The notes below the pieces were generated by a model. The model was given only the letters and a program-made list of their open reading frames with translations, did no database searches and had not been told where the DNA came from. From positions 1-18,016 of the forward strand of contig DLOU01000058.1 in the NCBI GenBank assembly GCA_002477275.1: DNA of 18,016 nt, read 5' to 3'. The translations under genes were made by a program, and so were the position numbers. Below are positions 6,236-14,977 of the stretch, piece by piece. Source of the DNA: Caryophanales bacterium UBA7476. GTDB lineage: Bacteria; Bacillota_I; Bacilli_A; RF39; UBA660. Numbering within the stretch: the stretch's first letter is position 1; every line of letters starts with the position of its first letter.

Positions 6236-7786
6236 ATGGAACATACTAATTTACATAGATTTAATGAAATTGTAAAAATACTAAAAGAAAGTGGGTTAAT
6301 AAATGGTGTTACACCTCAAAAGCTTTGTTCTACTTTGGAAAAATTAGGTCCAACTTTTATAAAACTTGGACAAATTATGTCTACTAGAGTTGAACTTCTT
6401 TATGAAGAATATTGTAATGAATTAAGCAAATTAAGAAATAGTGTTGTTCCTATGCATTTTAATGAAGTAGAAGAAATATTAAAAGAAAGTTATGGTAATT
6501 ATTCAGATGTCTTTTCATATGTTGAGAGCTATCCAATAGGTTCTGCATCTATTGCTCAAGTTCATAGAGCAGTACTTAAAGATAGTAATAAAACTGTCGT
6601 TTTAAAAATCAAAAGAACAGGCATAGATGAAATAATGAAAACAGATATTGAATTATTTGAGAAAGCTGTTAAAACACTTCATCTTAATAAAATATTTAAA
6701 GTTATGGATTTGTCTTCAGTTTTAGAGCAAATATATAAAACTACAAAAGAAGAACTTGATTTTAATATTGAAACTAATCATATAATAGAATTTAGAAATA
6801 ATAACAAGTATGAAGATTTTGTTAGTTGTCCTTTTGTATATAAGAAACTATGTACTTCAAATGTTATTGTTATGGAATATGTAGAAGGCTATAGAATTAA
6901 TGATGTTGCTTCTTTAAAATATAATAATTATGATCTTACTATGTTAGGTGATATATTAAGTCATAATTATATTAAACAAGCACTTGATGATGGATATTTT
7001 CATGCTGATCCTCATCCGGATAATATAATAGTTAATGAAAATGGAATAGTTTATCTAGACTTTGGTATGATGGGTAGACTTAATGAAAAAAATAAACAAT
7101 TATTAAAGAAGTGTATTAAGGCAATTGTTATAAAGGATTATAAAGAAGTTAGTAGAATACTTGTAGATATGTCAACTGCTCTTGATGAAATAAATTATGT
7201 TAATTTAGAAAATAGTGTTTCATCTATACTTGAGGAATATGCATCTTTAGAACTTAATGAGATAAGAGCATCTAGTTTTATTACTGATATGTTTAAGATG
7301 CTTAGAAATAATCATTTAGTTTTAGATAAAGATATTACTAATTTAATTAGAGGAATAGGAGTAATTGAATCTGTTTTAAAAACTTTAAATCCAGATATGA
7401 GTTTAATCAGTGTTCTTGGTCAAAGAGAAGAAAAAAGTTTGTATAATCTTTTTGATTATGATAATATAAAGAATACATCTTCTAAAGTAATTAGAGGAGC
7501 TAAAGAAGCTTTTGAACTTCCTTTAGAATTATCTAAATTTGTTAAAGCAGTTAATAGGGGGGAATCTAAATTTAAAGTTGAATTAAGTGATTCTAGTAAT
7601 CAAGTAGATAAACTTGAAAATTTAGTTCATCAGTTAATTGTTGGATTTTTAGATGGTTGTTTAATTGTTTCATCTGTTATTATAGATAATGATGAAGTAA
7701 GAATTATTTTTATAGTATTAATATTTGTATTAACAATTTATTTACTTGTTAGAATGATTATGGATCATATACATAAGGGATATTAG
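6236..7786 (+). CDS. ABC1/UbiB (AarF) family kinase-like protein
   Basis: 516 residues with the atypical protein-kinase-like fold of UbiB/COQ8. Visible motifs: the family-specific KxGQ (K43-L-G-Q46), the alanine-loop substitute GSASIAQVH (102-110) in place of the glycine loop, the ATP-contacting lysine in VVLKIKR (K124), the catalytic-loop segment HADPHPDN (256-263) and the metal-binding LDFG (D275-F-G277). Two hydrophobic segments near the end (~455-475 and ~483-505) anchor it in the membrane, as in other members. Family proteins have ATPase activity and support isoprenoid-quinone or lipid-linked functions. No quinone genes are nearby, so a role in membrane lipid homeostasis is as likely here. 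First gene of a tight cluster; the next gene starts 11 bases after its stop. Confidence 0.88.
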   Translation: MEHTNLHRFNEIVKILKESGLINGVTPQKLCSTLEKLGPTFIKLGQIMSTRVELLYEEYCNELSKLRNSVVPMHFNEVEEILKESYGNYSDVFSYVESYPIGSASIAQVHRAVLKDSNKTVVLKIKRTGIDEIMKTDIELFEKAVKTLHLNKIFKVMDLSSVLEQIYKTTKEELDFNIETNHIIEFRNNNKYEDFVSCPFVYKKLCTSNVIVMEYVEGYRINDVASLKYNNYDLTMLGDILSHNYIKQALDDGYFHADPHPDNIIVNENGIVYLDFGMMGRLNEKNKQLLKKCIKAIVIKDYKEVSRILVDMSTALDEINYVNLENSVSSILEEYASLELNEIRASSFITDMFKMLRNNHLVLDKDITNLIRGIGVIESVLKTLNPDMSLISVLGQREEKSLYNLFDYDNIKNTSSKVIRGAKEAFELPLELSKFVKAVNRGESKFKVELSDSSNQVDKLENLVHQLIVGFLDGCLIVSSVIIDNDEVRIIFIVLIFVLTIYLLVRMIMDHIHKGY

Positions 7787-7797
7787 TTGGGGGTTTT

Positions 7798-8829
7798 ATG
7801 AATTATAGTTTATTAAATGATGTTATTAAAGAATTTCTTGATGATAGTAACTTAAAACTTTATTTAGATAATTTAGATGAAGTTGTAAGATTAGCAAACA
7901 TTATTGTAGAAAACTACTATGATACTGACATATTAACTTATGATGATGATATTTTGCTTTCTCAATCAGTTAATATTTCTAGAAATTTTTTTTTGACAAT
8001 AAGTGATGAGTATTCTAAAAAGTTTGATGAATTGTTATCTTCTAATGATATTTATAATGGTGTATTAGATAATATTGTTTCTTTTTTTAAAGTACCTAAA
8101 AAGTTAACGTATCAGTTTAATAGATCAGGTGTTGATGAAGATGGAAGAGTATTTATTGATTACAATGAAACATTAGAAGATATCTTTAATATTGTTCATG
8201 AATTTACTCATAGATTTAGTTTTATAAAAAATAATAATAGTTCATTAAAAAAATTTTTTGGTGAAACACCTACAATATTATCTGAATTTCTTCTGGAAGA
8301 GTATTTGCTTGATAATGGTTCTTTTTCTAAAGAAGAAATATTGAAACATAAAATTAATAGATTTAAAGGTGTATATGATGATAGTTTAGCTATAATAGTT
8401 CAATCTATTTTAATTAATTTATATAGGCAAAATGGTTTTGTTAATGAAGAAATATTATTAAACTATTTAGATTCTTTAGATAAGAGTTCTAAGTTATATG
8501 AAATTCTTTGTACTAAGAGTGTATCTTTAATAAAGGAAATTATTAAACGTGAGGGTATTGATTTTTATAATAGACAAAGATATATTATTGGACTTTTTTG
8601 TGCTTTAAATATGATGAATGATAAAAATATAATTAATTTTAAAATATTGGTTGAAGTTTTAAAAAATGATGATAGTACTACTTTAGTTGATCAAGAAAAG
8701 TTAAGACAATTTATTCCAATTATTGGGTGCGATAGATTATTGATTGATGATTCTATAATTAATAGTTTAACTATTTTATTTAATGATGAAAAAAATAGTT
8801 TTGATAATTATTCAAGGAGAAAAATATGA
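7798..8829 (+). CDS. Small M3-like (oligoendopeptidase F-like) zinc metallopeptidase
   Basis: 343 residues, start ATG at 7798 after a GGGGG ribosome site (7789-7793). The sequence IVHEFTHRFSF holds an HExxH zinc motif (H134, E135, H138). It is followed by FFGETPTILSEFLLEEYLL (from ~153), which lines up with the FVAE-x-x-S-x-x-NE-x-LL-x-YLL stretch of M3 peptidases. E156, 22 residues after the first His, is the likely third zinc ligand and E163 the second conserved acid. M3 enzymes are ~600 residues, so the N-terminal half is reduced to ~130 residues of unclear fold; residues 170-343 are helical, as in M3 C-termini. No signal peptide, so cytosolic; a peptide-degrading role is inferred. It ends in TGA, overlapping the next start (ATGA). 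Confidence 0.6.
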   Translation: MNYSLLNDVIKEFLDDSNLKLYLDNLDEVVRLANIIVENYYDTDILTYDDDILLSQSVNISRNFFLTISDEYSKKFDELLSSNDIYNGVLDNIVSFFKVPKKLTYQFNRSGVDEDGRVFIDYNETLEDIFNIVHEFTHRFSFIKNNNSSLKKFFGETPTILSEFLLEEYLLDNGSFSKEEILKHKINRFKGVYDDSLAIIVQSILINLYRQNGFVNEEILLNYLDSLDKSSKLYEILCTKSVSLIKEIIKREGIDFYNRQRYIIGLFCALNMMNDKNIINFKILVEVLKNDDSTTLVDQEKLRQFIPIIGCDRLLIDDSIINSLTILFNDEKNSFDNYSRRKI

Positions 8830-9092
8830 AAGATGAAGATATATTAAATATAGCGAGTTCACTTGATTTGGAAAGTGGATTACTTAAAACTTGTAGTAAT
8901 GGACTTTTACTTACACAATATGAAATTGATGTTTTAGATAAGTATAAAATTAATTATAAAAATACTTCTTCTTTAAAAGAAATTATTTTTCTAATTGAAG
9001 AGATACTTAATGAAGATAGTTCGTATGAAGACTTGGAGAATATTAGTTTATCCATTTCTGAAAGAGATTATTATATGAATACTAATAAATAG
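8826..9092 (+). CDS. Hypothetical 88-residue protein, coupled to the peptidase gene
   Basis: The start ATG at 8826 overlaps the stop of the preceding gene in an ATGA arrangement, with an AAGGAG ribosome site at 8814-8819, so translation is probably coupled. The product is acidic and helical (LNIASSLDLESGLLKTCSNG, LTQYEIDVLDKYKI, LKEIIFLIEEILNED). Family not recognised; the arrangement of short helices could be a small partner or regulator. The strict overlap with the peptidase gene suggests the two products act together. Confidence 0.65.
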   Translation: MKDEDILNIASSLDLESGLLKTCSNGLLLTQYEIDVLDKYKINYKNTSSLKEIIFLIEEILNEDSSYEDLENISLSISERDYYMNTNK

Positions 9093-9106
9093 TTGGGGGA
9101 GATTAT

Positions 9107-9880
9107 GTGAGAAAATTTGATGATTTTTATTATCTTGCTAAGAAGTATTATAAGGAAAATGGTAATCTACTTGTACCACTAGATTATAAAGTGGGAAGTT
9201 ATGAACTTGGAAAGTGGATTAATAAACTTAGAACATTTAATTATATTTATAGACTTACTGATGAAGAAATGGAATTGTTAAGTTCTATTGGTATGGTATG
9301 GAATATGGCAGATTACAGATGGAATGAAGTTTATAAAGTTTGTCTTCAATACTTTTTTGAAAATCATAATATGTATATACCAACTGACTTTGTTTATAAT
9401 GATGTTAAAATAGGTCGATGGATACATAATCAAAAGCTTGCATATAGGAATGGAAAATTATCCTTTGATAGAATAAAAAAATTAGAGTTTATTTCTACTC
9501 CTTGGGATTTACATAAAGCAAAGAGAATAGAGAAACTTAGGGATTCTATAACTTTACCTGATGAAAAATTAGAATGTTTTTCTGATAAGTATGATGTTGA
9601 AATAATTACTGGTTTACTTATTCTTATGCTTGATAGTTCTTTAACAATTGAAGAAATAGTTGTTATTAGAAATTCCTTAAAAGACGTTCTTAATAAAAAT
9701 TCTTATAATATATTTATTCTTTTTTCTTCTGGTCTATCAATAGATAAGATTGCTGATATTTATTCTATAGATGCAAAAACAGTTGAAAAAATGAGATTAA
9801 CTGTATATAAGATATTACTTGATTTATTAAAAGAAAAAAAATATATAGAAACGAAAATATTTGTTAAAAGAGTAGATTAG
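9107..9880 (+). CDS. Helicase-associated (HA) domain protein with C-terminal HTH
   Basis: 257 residues. Starts at GTG 9107, since the ATG two bases earlier is followed at once by TGA; the GTTGGGGGA ribosome site (9092-9100) fits. Two helicase-associated (PF03457-type) modules are visible: residues ~1-58 (YLAKKYYKENGNLLVP, LGKWINKLR, LTDEEMELLSSIGMVW) and ~68-125 (CLQYFFENHNMYIP, IGRWIHNQKLAYRNGKLS). This domain is known as a three-helix, Myb-like nucleic-acid-binding module repeated in some helicases. No helicase motor is present. The C-terminal part (~200-250) contains LSIDKIADIYSIDAKTVEKMR, which reads as a helix-turn-helix like sigma region 4. It is probably a DNA-binding protein, perhaps a regulator; the target is unknown. 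Last gene of the cluster, followed by a perfect terminator. Confidence 0.7.
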   Translation: MRKFDDFYYLAKKYYKENGNLLVPLDYKVGSYELGKWINKLRTFNYIYRLTDEEMELLSSIGMVWNMADYRWNEVYKVCLQYFFENHNMYIPTDFVYNDVKIGRWIHNQKLAYRNGKLSFDRIKKLEFISTPWDLHKAKRIEKLRDSITLPDEKLECFSDKYDVEIITGLLILMLDSSLTIEEIVVIRNSLKDVLNKNSYNIFILFSSGLSIDKIADIYSIDAKTVEKMRLTVYKILLDLLKEKKYIETKIFVKRVD

Positions 9881-9881
9881 T

Positions 9882-9905
9882 AGAGACACGTTTGTGTCTC
9901 TTTTA
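9882..9905 (+). terminator. Rho-independent terminator of the UbiB-like cluster
   Basis: Perfect eight-base stem AGAGACAC (9882-9889) with GTGTCTCT (9894-9901), loop GTTT, followed by TTTA. Confidence 0.8.
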
Positions 9906-9934
9906 TTGACTTTTTCCTTATTTTATGGTATATT
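9906..9934 (+). promoter_or_regulatory. Strong promoter of the LRR protein gene
   Basis: TTGACT (9906-9911) and TATATT (9929-9934) are spaced by exactly 17 bases, with a TG at 9926-9927 extending the -10. It begins immediately after the terminator stem. An in-frame ATG at 9925 lies inside this promoter and cannot be the translation start. Confidence 0.75.
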
Positions 9935-9960
9935 ATGCTAGATTTTTTGAGGGGATTAAT

Positions 9961-11589
9961 ATGGGTGAGAAGGCAATTGTTTCTAAAGATTTGAAACGCA
10001 TTAAGAGATTTTATGGTGAAGATATGTCCAAATTTTGTAAGGATAATTTTTCAACCTTTTTAGAAAAACCGGGTGTTTTACCACAGTTGTTGTTGGATAC
10101 TTTTGCTCCTAATAAGAGCTTATATAAAGATTTAGTTAGAGAAAATAAAACAGAAGAATTTATTAAGTATATTTATTCTTTTTTATGTCAACCTTCTCAA
10201 TTAATTGATACTGATAAAACTCCTTATGAATTAATGAGAGAAAAAAAATATACTTTATTTCATTGTCATAGTGATTCTGATATACAAGCTTTTAAAAAGT
10301 ACTATACGATAGATGAAAGATTATGTACATTTAATACAAATAGATATGATAGTTGTCACGTTTTTTTTGCTGTTAGAGATGATGCATTAGACTTAAATAG
10401 AGATGATTTTGAATATCCTAGTAGACAAGATGAATATGGTACTAGTGTTATTAGTATACAGTTTTCTCGTGGTGATATTAATATATTATCAATAAAGAAT
10501 AGATATAATCATAAAGTAACTAATCCAGATGCTACTTTTTCAAATAATTTGGAGAAGATTAATCCTGGTTTAACAAAAAGCTTTGAAAAGAGATATGGTT
10601 ATAATATTTCTTCAAATTTTAGAGGATTTGAACTTTATTCATATATGAAAGGTAAAGATTCAAAATTTTATAAATATAATTATGAAATAAATAATATTTA
10701 TTACACAACAACAAATGAAATTTTAGATGATAAAGTTACTTCTTTTGATAGAGAAAAATATATTTTATGTGATTACTTTCTTATTGATTTGGTTAATAAT
10801 AAAATTACTACTGTTGATAATAGAATTAGGGATAGTTTTGTAGATTATTATAATAATATTTCTAAAATAGAAGTTACTAAGCTAGATGATAATAGAATAA
10901 TAACTATATATCAAGATGATGAAGTGTCTTATATTACGATTAATAAAGAAAATGAAATTATTGGTTATAAAAATGATTATTTGAAAAAAGTAGATAATAA
11001 TTTCTTATATTATAATAATTCATTATTAACTTTGTCTGCTTCTAATTTAAGAGAAATTGGAGATTGCTTTTTATGTAATAATAATTCTTTAACTGAACTA
11101 GATATTTCTAATGTTGAAGAAGTAGGTGATGATTTCCTATATAGTAATAATTCTATATCAAGTATTAATTTTAAAAAATTAAAGATAATAGGTAATTCAT
11201 TTCTTTTCTGTAATAATTTGATAGATAATGTTGAACTTGATGATGCTGTTGTAATTGGTAATTCATTTTTTGCTAGTAATAGAATTATAAAAAATATTAG
11301 TTTGGATAATGTAATTAAAATAGGAAATGAATTTTTATTTTATAATAAAAGCATGCTAGAAATTAATATTCCTAATTTAATAAGTATTGGTAATGATTTC
11401 TTATTTAGTAATAATGTTCTTGAAAAACTTTATTTACATAATGCCGTAGTTATTGGAGAAAATGCTTTATGTCATAATTATTCTCTTTTAGATTATGATT
11501 TGTCTTCGGTTAAAAAATTAGGTAAGTATTTTATATATAATCATCCAGATTCTGATATTAAAGAAAAAGTATATAAACTTGTTGCATAA
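9961..11589 (+). CDS. Leucine-rich-repeat (BspA-like) protein with unknown N-terminal domain
   Basis: 542 residues from ATG 9961, chosen because the GAGGGGAT ribosome site (9949-9956) precedes it. Residues ~341-516 (bases 10981-11508) are eight repeats of exactly 22 residues, consensus L-x-x-I-G-N-x-F-L-x-x-N-N-S-L-x-x-L-x-L-x-N, followed by a partial ninth. This is the BspA/LRR_5 class of leucine-rich repeat. The first 340 residues are not recognised; they include YTLFHCHSDSDIQAFKKYY, DSCHVFFAVRDDALDL and YGTSVISIQFSRG, which suggest a compact alpha/beta domain. There is no signal peptide or membrane helix, so the protein looks cytosolic, unlike most BspA-type proteins. Transcribed alone between two terminators. 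Confidence 0.75.
   Translation: MGEKAIVSKDLKRIKRFYGEDMSKFCKDNFSTFLEKPGVLPQLLLDTFAPNKSLYKDLVRENKTEEFIKYIYSFLCQPSQLIDTDKTPYELMREKKYTLFHCHSDSDIQAFKKYYTIDERLCTFNTNRYDSCHVFFAVRDDALDLNRDDFEYPSRQDEYGTSVISIQFSRGDINILSIKNRYNHKVTNPDATFSNNLEKINPGLTKSFEKRYGYNISSNFRGFELYSYMKGKDSKFYKYNYEINNIYYTTTNEILDDKVTSFDREKYILCDYFLIDLVNNKITTVDNRIRDSFVDYYNNISKIEVTKLDDNRIITIYQDDEVSYITINKENEIIGYKNDYLKKVDNNFLYYNNSLLTLSASNLREIGDCFLCNNNSLTELDISNVEEVGDDFLYSNNSISSINFKKLKIIGNSFLFCNNLIDNVELDDAVVIGNSFFASNRIIKNISLDNVIKIGNEFLFYNKSMLEINIPNLISIGNDFLFSNNVLEKLYLHNAVVIGENALCHNYSLLDYDLSSVKKLGKYFIYNHPDSDIKEKVYKLVA
10981..11508 (+). repeat. Eight tandem 66-base (22-codon) LRR units
   Basis: Units begin at 10981 and then every 66 bases without any insertion or deletion. 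The DNA has diverged between units but the protein pattern I-G-N-x-F-L-x-x-N-N is kept in most, so the array is old and selected at the protein level. Confidence 0.7.
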
Positions 11590-11613
11590 AAAAAACGCTA
11601 ATGCGTTTTTTTA
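11588..11613. terminator. Bidirectional terminator between convergent genes
   Basis: A-run plus ACGC (to 11598), loop TAAT, GCGT plus T-run (11603-11613). Read on either strand it gives a GC stem followed by a U-run. It overlaps the stop codons of both the LRR gene and the minus-strand ABC transporter. Confidence 0.75.
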
Positions 11614-13890
11614 TTCTGTTCTTAAAGCTATAACTGGATCTTTTTTAGATGCTATTCTAGCTGGAAGAGCTCCACCTATTAAAGTAAGAATTATGCTTAT
11701 TGTTATAAGTATTACTGCATGAACTGGGTTTAGTTTTGCAACATTTGGAAGTTTAGATAAGTTTTCAATTATAATATTTGTTGGTATTATTAATATTCTT
11801 GCGATTATGATTCCAAGAACTCCACTACATAATCCAATAATTAACGTTTCTGCATTAAATACTCTTGTTATATCTTTTTTTCTAGCACCAAGTGATCTTA
11901 AAATACCAATTTCTTTTGTTCTTTCAAGTACAGATGTATATGTTATTATTCCAACCATTATACTTGATACAACAAGTGATATAGAAGAGAATGCAATTAA
12001 TACTACTGTAATTCCATCCATAATACTACCTGAAAGGCTTGTCATTATTTCAGATTGATCCATGTATATAATTTTATCCTCTTTTGATTTTCCTTTGTTA
12101 TATTTATCTAATTCTTTTATTATTTTGTCTTTTGAGTCAAAATCTTTAGGATAAATTTGTATTGCTGCAGGTACTGCTTCACCACCTAAAAATGCAATAG
12201 TTTTGTCTTTTTCATCATCATTTTCAAATTGAGACATAGTTAACACATTGTAGTCTTTTTCATTCTGTGCTTTAACAATATTTGATTCTTTATTATTATC
12301 TATTATGTAATCCATTAATTTTTTATTATAAAGTATTCCTGTTCCAGACATTTCAGCAAAAATGTTATCTTTTTTTCCTCTAACAATACCTTTTATTGTT
12401 ACTGTTAAATTATTATCATTGTTATATAAATCATTAAAATCTGTATTTATAAAGAAGAATCCATTATTTTCATTATAATAATCGTTATTTAATACTATTT
12501 TAAATTCTATCCCAACTAAATCATCAAATTTAACTTCTTTTTTATCTTTATAACCTAATGCTTCTAACAATTTTTCATTAATTCTATTTTTTGAATCTAC
12601 TAAAATTAATAGGTCTTCTTTTTTGTTTGAATTTTCTCCATATATAAGTTCAAAGTTATCATTCATAACTGCTGAATCTGATCCATCTTTATTACTTGGT
12701 AGTGCTGAAAATAGAGTAGAATCCATCATTTTAACTTCATTGTTTGTTTTTGTAAGAATATTTAATGAAGTCATTCTTGCATAACTTAATCCTCCAATTA
12801 ATTTATCATCTATGTTCTCAATTAAATCAATATATTCTTTTGTAATTTTATTTATATGTATATTTGATTCAACAGTTTTTAATGGATATACTTTCTTTTT
12901 ATTTGTATATTCTTTTAAATTATCTTTATCATTTGCCATTTCTTTCATGGTGCTTAAATCCATTCCTTGTTCTGTAATTATGATTGGCATTTGTGATAGA
13001 GTGTCTTTTTCAAACTCATCTATTTTCATTTTAAATCCGTTTGATAGTGATAGTATAAGAGCTATACCTATTATTCCAATTGAAGATGCAAACGATGTAA
13101 TAAATGTTCTTCCTTTTTTGGTTTTTAAATTATTAAATGATAAACTAATTGCACTAGCATAACTCATTGCTGTTTTCTTTATTTTAAATTTATCACTTTG
13201 ATTTTCTTCTTCTTTAATTGGTGATGAATCATTTTGTATTTCTCCATCTTTAAACTCAATTATTCTAGTTGCATATTCTTTGGCTAAATCTGGATTATGA
13301 GTAACCATTATCACAAGTTTATCTTTTGCAATTTCTTTAATTAAATCCATTATTTGTTTACTTGTTTTTGTATCAAGTGCTCCTGTTGGTTCATCAGCAA
13401 GAATTATATCTGGATTATTAACAAGAGCTCTTGCAATAGCAACTCTTTGCATTTGTCCACCAGATAATTGATTAGGTTTTTTATGTATATGGTCTTTTAG
13501 TCCAACTTTTTCTAGTGCTTCAATAGCCATTTTCTTTCTTCTTTTTTTGCTGTATCCACTAAGAATTGTACTCATTTCAACATTTTCAAGTACACTGATG
13601 TGACTAATTAAATTATATGATTGAAATATAAATCCTATACAATTATTTCTATAACTATCCCAATTACTTTCTTTAAATTTTTTTGTACTTTTTCCATTGA
13701 TTATTAAGTCACCTGAATCATATTTATCAAGACCACCTATAACGTTAAGCAGTGTTGTTTTTCCTGATCCTGAAGGACCTAATATAGCAACAAATTCTTC
13801 TGTTCTAAATTTTAAGTTAACGTTTTTAAGTGCATGTTGTATAAAAGAACCTGTTTTATAGCTTTTCTTAATATTTTTTAGTTCTAACAT
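11611..13890 (-). CDS. ABC transporter, fused ATPase and FtsX/MacB-type permease
   Basis: 759 residues. The ATPase comes first: Walker A GPSGSGKT (38-45), Q-loop Q90, signature LSGGQ (142-146), Walker B IILADE (162-167) followed by PTGALD, and H-loop H198. A membrane helix follows at ~260-285 (GRTFITSFASSIGIIGIALIL), then a large exposed domain (~290-615). Three more helices with FtsX signatures complete it (TYTSVLERTKEIGILRSLGA, ~645-665; ALPARIASKKDPVIALRTE at the end). This is the MacB/FtsX class of mechanotransmission transporters, which do not carry substrate through the membrane but use ATP to move an external domain; family roles include peptide or antibiotic resistance and lipoprotein release. 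Fusion of ATPase and permease is the MacB order, here in a single-membrane organism. No two-component system or partner gene adjoins. The ribosome site TAAAGGAGG precedes the start. Confidence 0.88.
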   Translation of the reverse strand: MLELKNIKKSYKTGSFIQHALKNVNLKFRTEEFVAILGPSGSGKTTLLNVIGGLDKYDSGDLIINGKSTKKFKESNWDSYRNNCIGFIFQSYNLISHISVLENVEMSTILSGYSKKRRKKMAIEALEKVGLKDHIHKKPNQLSGGQMQRVAIARALVNNPDIILADEPTGALDTKTSKQIMDLIKEIAKDKLVIMVTHNPDLAKEYATRIIEFKDGEIQNDSSPIKEEENQSDKFKIKKTAMSYASAISLSFNNLKTKKGRTFITSFASSIGIIGIALILSLSNGFKMKIDEFEKDTLSQMPIIITEQGMDLSTMKEMANDKDNLKEYTNKKKVYPLKTVESNIHINKITKEYIDLIENIDDKLIGGLSYARMTSLNILTKTNNEVKMMDSTLFSALPSNKDGSDSAVMNDNFELIYGENSNKKEDLLILVDSKNRINEKLLEALGYKDKKEVKFDDLVGIEFKIVLNNDYYNENNGFFFINTDFNDLYNNDNNLTVTIKGIVRGKKDNIFAEMSGTGILYNKKLMDYIIDNNKESNIVKAQNEKDYNVLTMSQFENDDEKDKTIAFLGGEAVPAAIQIYPKDFDSKDKIIKELDKYNKGKSKEDKIIYMDQSEIMTSLSGSIMDGITVVLIAFSSISLVVSSIMVGIITYTSVLERTKEIGILRSLGARKKDITRVFNAETLIIGLCSGVLGIIIARILIIPTNIIIENLSKLPNVAKLNPVHAVILITISIILTLIGGALPARIASKKDPVIALRTE

Positions 13891-13955
13891 ATATCCTCCT
13901 TTATATTATTATTATAAATTAAAAATGAGAAAAACTTATTTTTTTTACGTTCTTT

Positions 13956-13985
13956 ATTATATCATCTATATATAATTTATTTCAA
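13956..13985 (-). promoter_or_regulatory. Promoter of the ABC transporter (minus strand)
   Basis: On the minus strand, TTGAAA (13985-13980) and a perfect TATAAT (13961-13956) are spaced by 18 bases. Transcription would start near 13949, giving a ~60-base leader. The leader ends in the AAGGAGG ribosome site (13895-13901 on the plus strand as CCTCCTT). Confidence 0.6.
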
Positions 13986-14020
13986 CCATTTATCTTTTGT
14001 TTATTATATAAATATATTTG

Positions 14021-14029
14021 TGTTATACT
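14021..14029 (+). promoter_or_regulatory. Extended -10 promoter for the glycosyltransferase genes
   Basis: TGTTATACT: a TG extension directly before TATACT (14024-14029). No good -35 lies 16-18 bases upstream. A GATAGGTGA ribosome site (14038-14046) follows. It is divergent from the ABC transporter promoter. Confidence 0.5.
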
Positions 14030-14050
14030 TATTAGTGGATAGGTGATTCT

Positions 14051-14977
14051 ATGGATAATATTTTACAAATAATTATACCTGCTTATAATGCTAAGGAGAC
14101 ACTTGATATTACTTTGTCATCAATAGCTGTACAAAGAACTGATTATAAGTTTAGTGTGTTAATAGTAAATGATCATTCTGATTATAATTATAAAGATTTT
14201 GTTAAAAAGTATTCTAAATACTTTAAGATTGAAGAAATTATTTTAGAAAAAAATGTTGGATCATATTTAGCTAGACAAAAAGGTATAGATAATTCTTCTA
14301 GTAAATATATTACTTTTATAGATGCAGATGATGTATTATATTCACCATATAGTATTGATAGAATGCTTAAAGTGATAGATAACGAAAATTACGATTTATT
14401 AATTTGTGATTATATTAGTGAAAGAAATGGAATGCAAGTCAAAACTAAAGATCCTGTTTCTTTATTTGGAAAAATATATAGAAGAAGTTTTTTAGAAAAA
14501 TACAAAATTAAATTTAGAAATACAAAATATAAGGGAGAAGTTGCTTTTAATAAATTAATTATGTTATTAAATCCAAATTTTAGTTTTTTGTCTCTTCCCA
14601 CATATATTTATAAGTATAATCCAGAATTGAAATCTAATAGTAAAACAAAAGAAAATCCATATGATTTTGAAAGCTTTGCTGAAAACATTTTATGGGCTAT
14701 GAAAAAGGCTTTAGATAATAATGTTAAAAAAGAGTTAATTTATGAAGAAGCATGTAGTACCATGTTATCTGCTTATTATTTTTATTTAGATTCATTTAAT
14801 AAATATGATGAGAAAAAAGTATTAAAATCATTTAAGAATATATTTGATAATTATTACAAAAAAGAATTAATGAATAAACTTAACTATTTATTAGCTATTA
14901 AAAGAATTGAAAACTCTTTTGGTCAGTTAAGTACTTATAATGATTTTATATTAAAAATGGAGGAGTATAATGATTGA
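14051..14977 (+). CDS. Family 2 glycosyltransferase
   Basis: 308 residues with a GT-A fold: IIIPAYNAKETLDITLSSI at 7-25 (nucleotide-sugar binding start), VLIVNDHSD with D41, EKNVGSYLARQKGID at 66-80, and the metal-binding DADD at 91-94. The C-terminal third is shared with the next gene (GKIYRRSFLEKYKIKF, YIYKYNPE), so the two are tandem paralogues. The acceptor-side acid motif differs (KGEVAFN here, HEDNFFN in the next). No membrane helix, so it probably acts at the cytosolic face on a lipid- or protein-linked acceptor. Substrate unknown. Ends in TGA overlapping the next start. Confidence 0.85.
   Translation: MDNILQIIIPAYNAKETLDITLSSIAVQRTDYKFSVLIVNDHSDYNYKDFVKKYSKYFKIEEIILEKNVGSYLARQKGIDNSSSKYITFIDADDVLYSPYSIDRMLKVIDNENYDLLICDYISERNGMQVKTKDPVSLFGKIYRRSFLEKYKIKFRNTKYKGEVAFNKLIMLLNPNFSFLSLPTYIYKYNPELKSNSKTKENPYDFESFAENILWAMKKALDNNVKKELIYEEACSTMLSAYYFYLDSFNKYDEKKVLKSFKNIFDNYYKKELMNKLNYLLAIKRIENSFGQLSTYNDFILKMEEYND

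Noticed and set aside
9925..9960. Upstream in-frame ATG for the LRR protein
   Set aside because: It overlaps the -10 region of a well-formed promoter and has no ribosome site; ATG 9961 has one.
11807..13162. Plus-strand open frames opposite the ABC transporter
   Set aside because: They are shadows of the minus-strand gene, without ribosome sites or recognisable domains.
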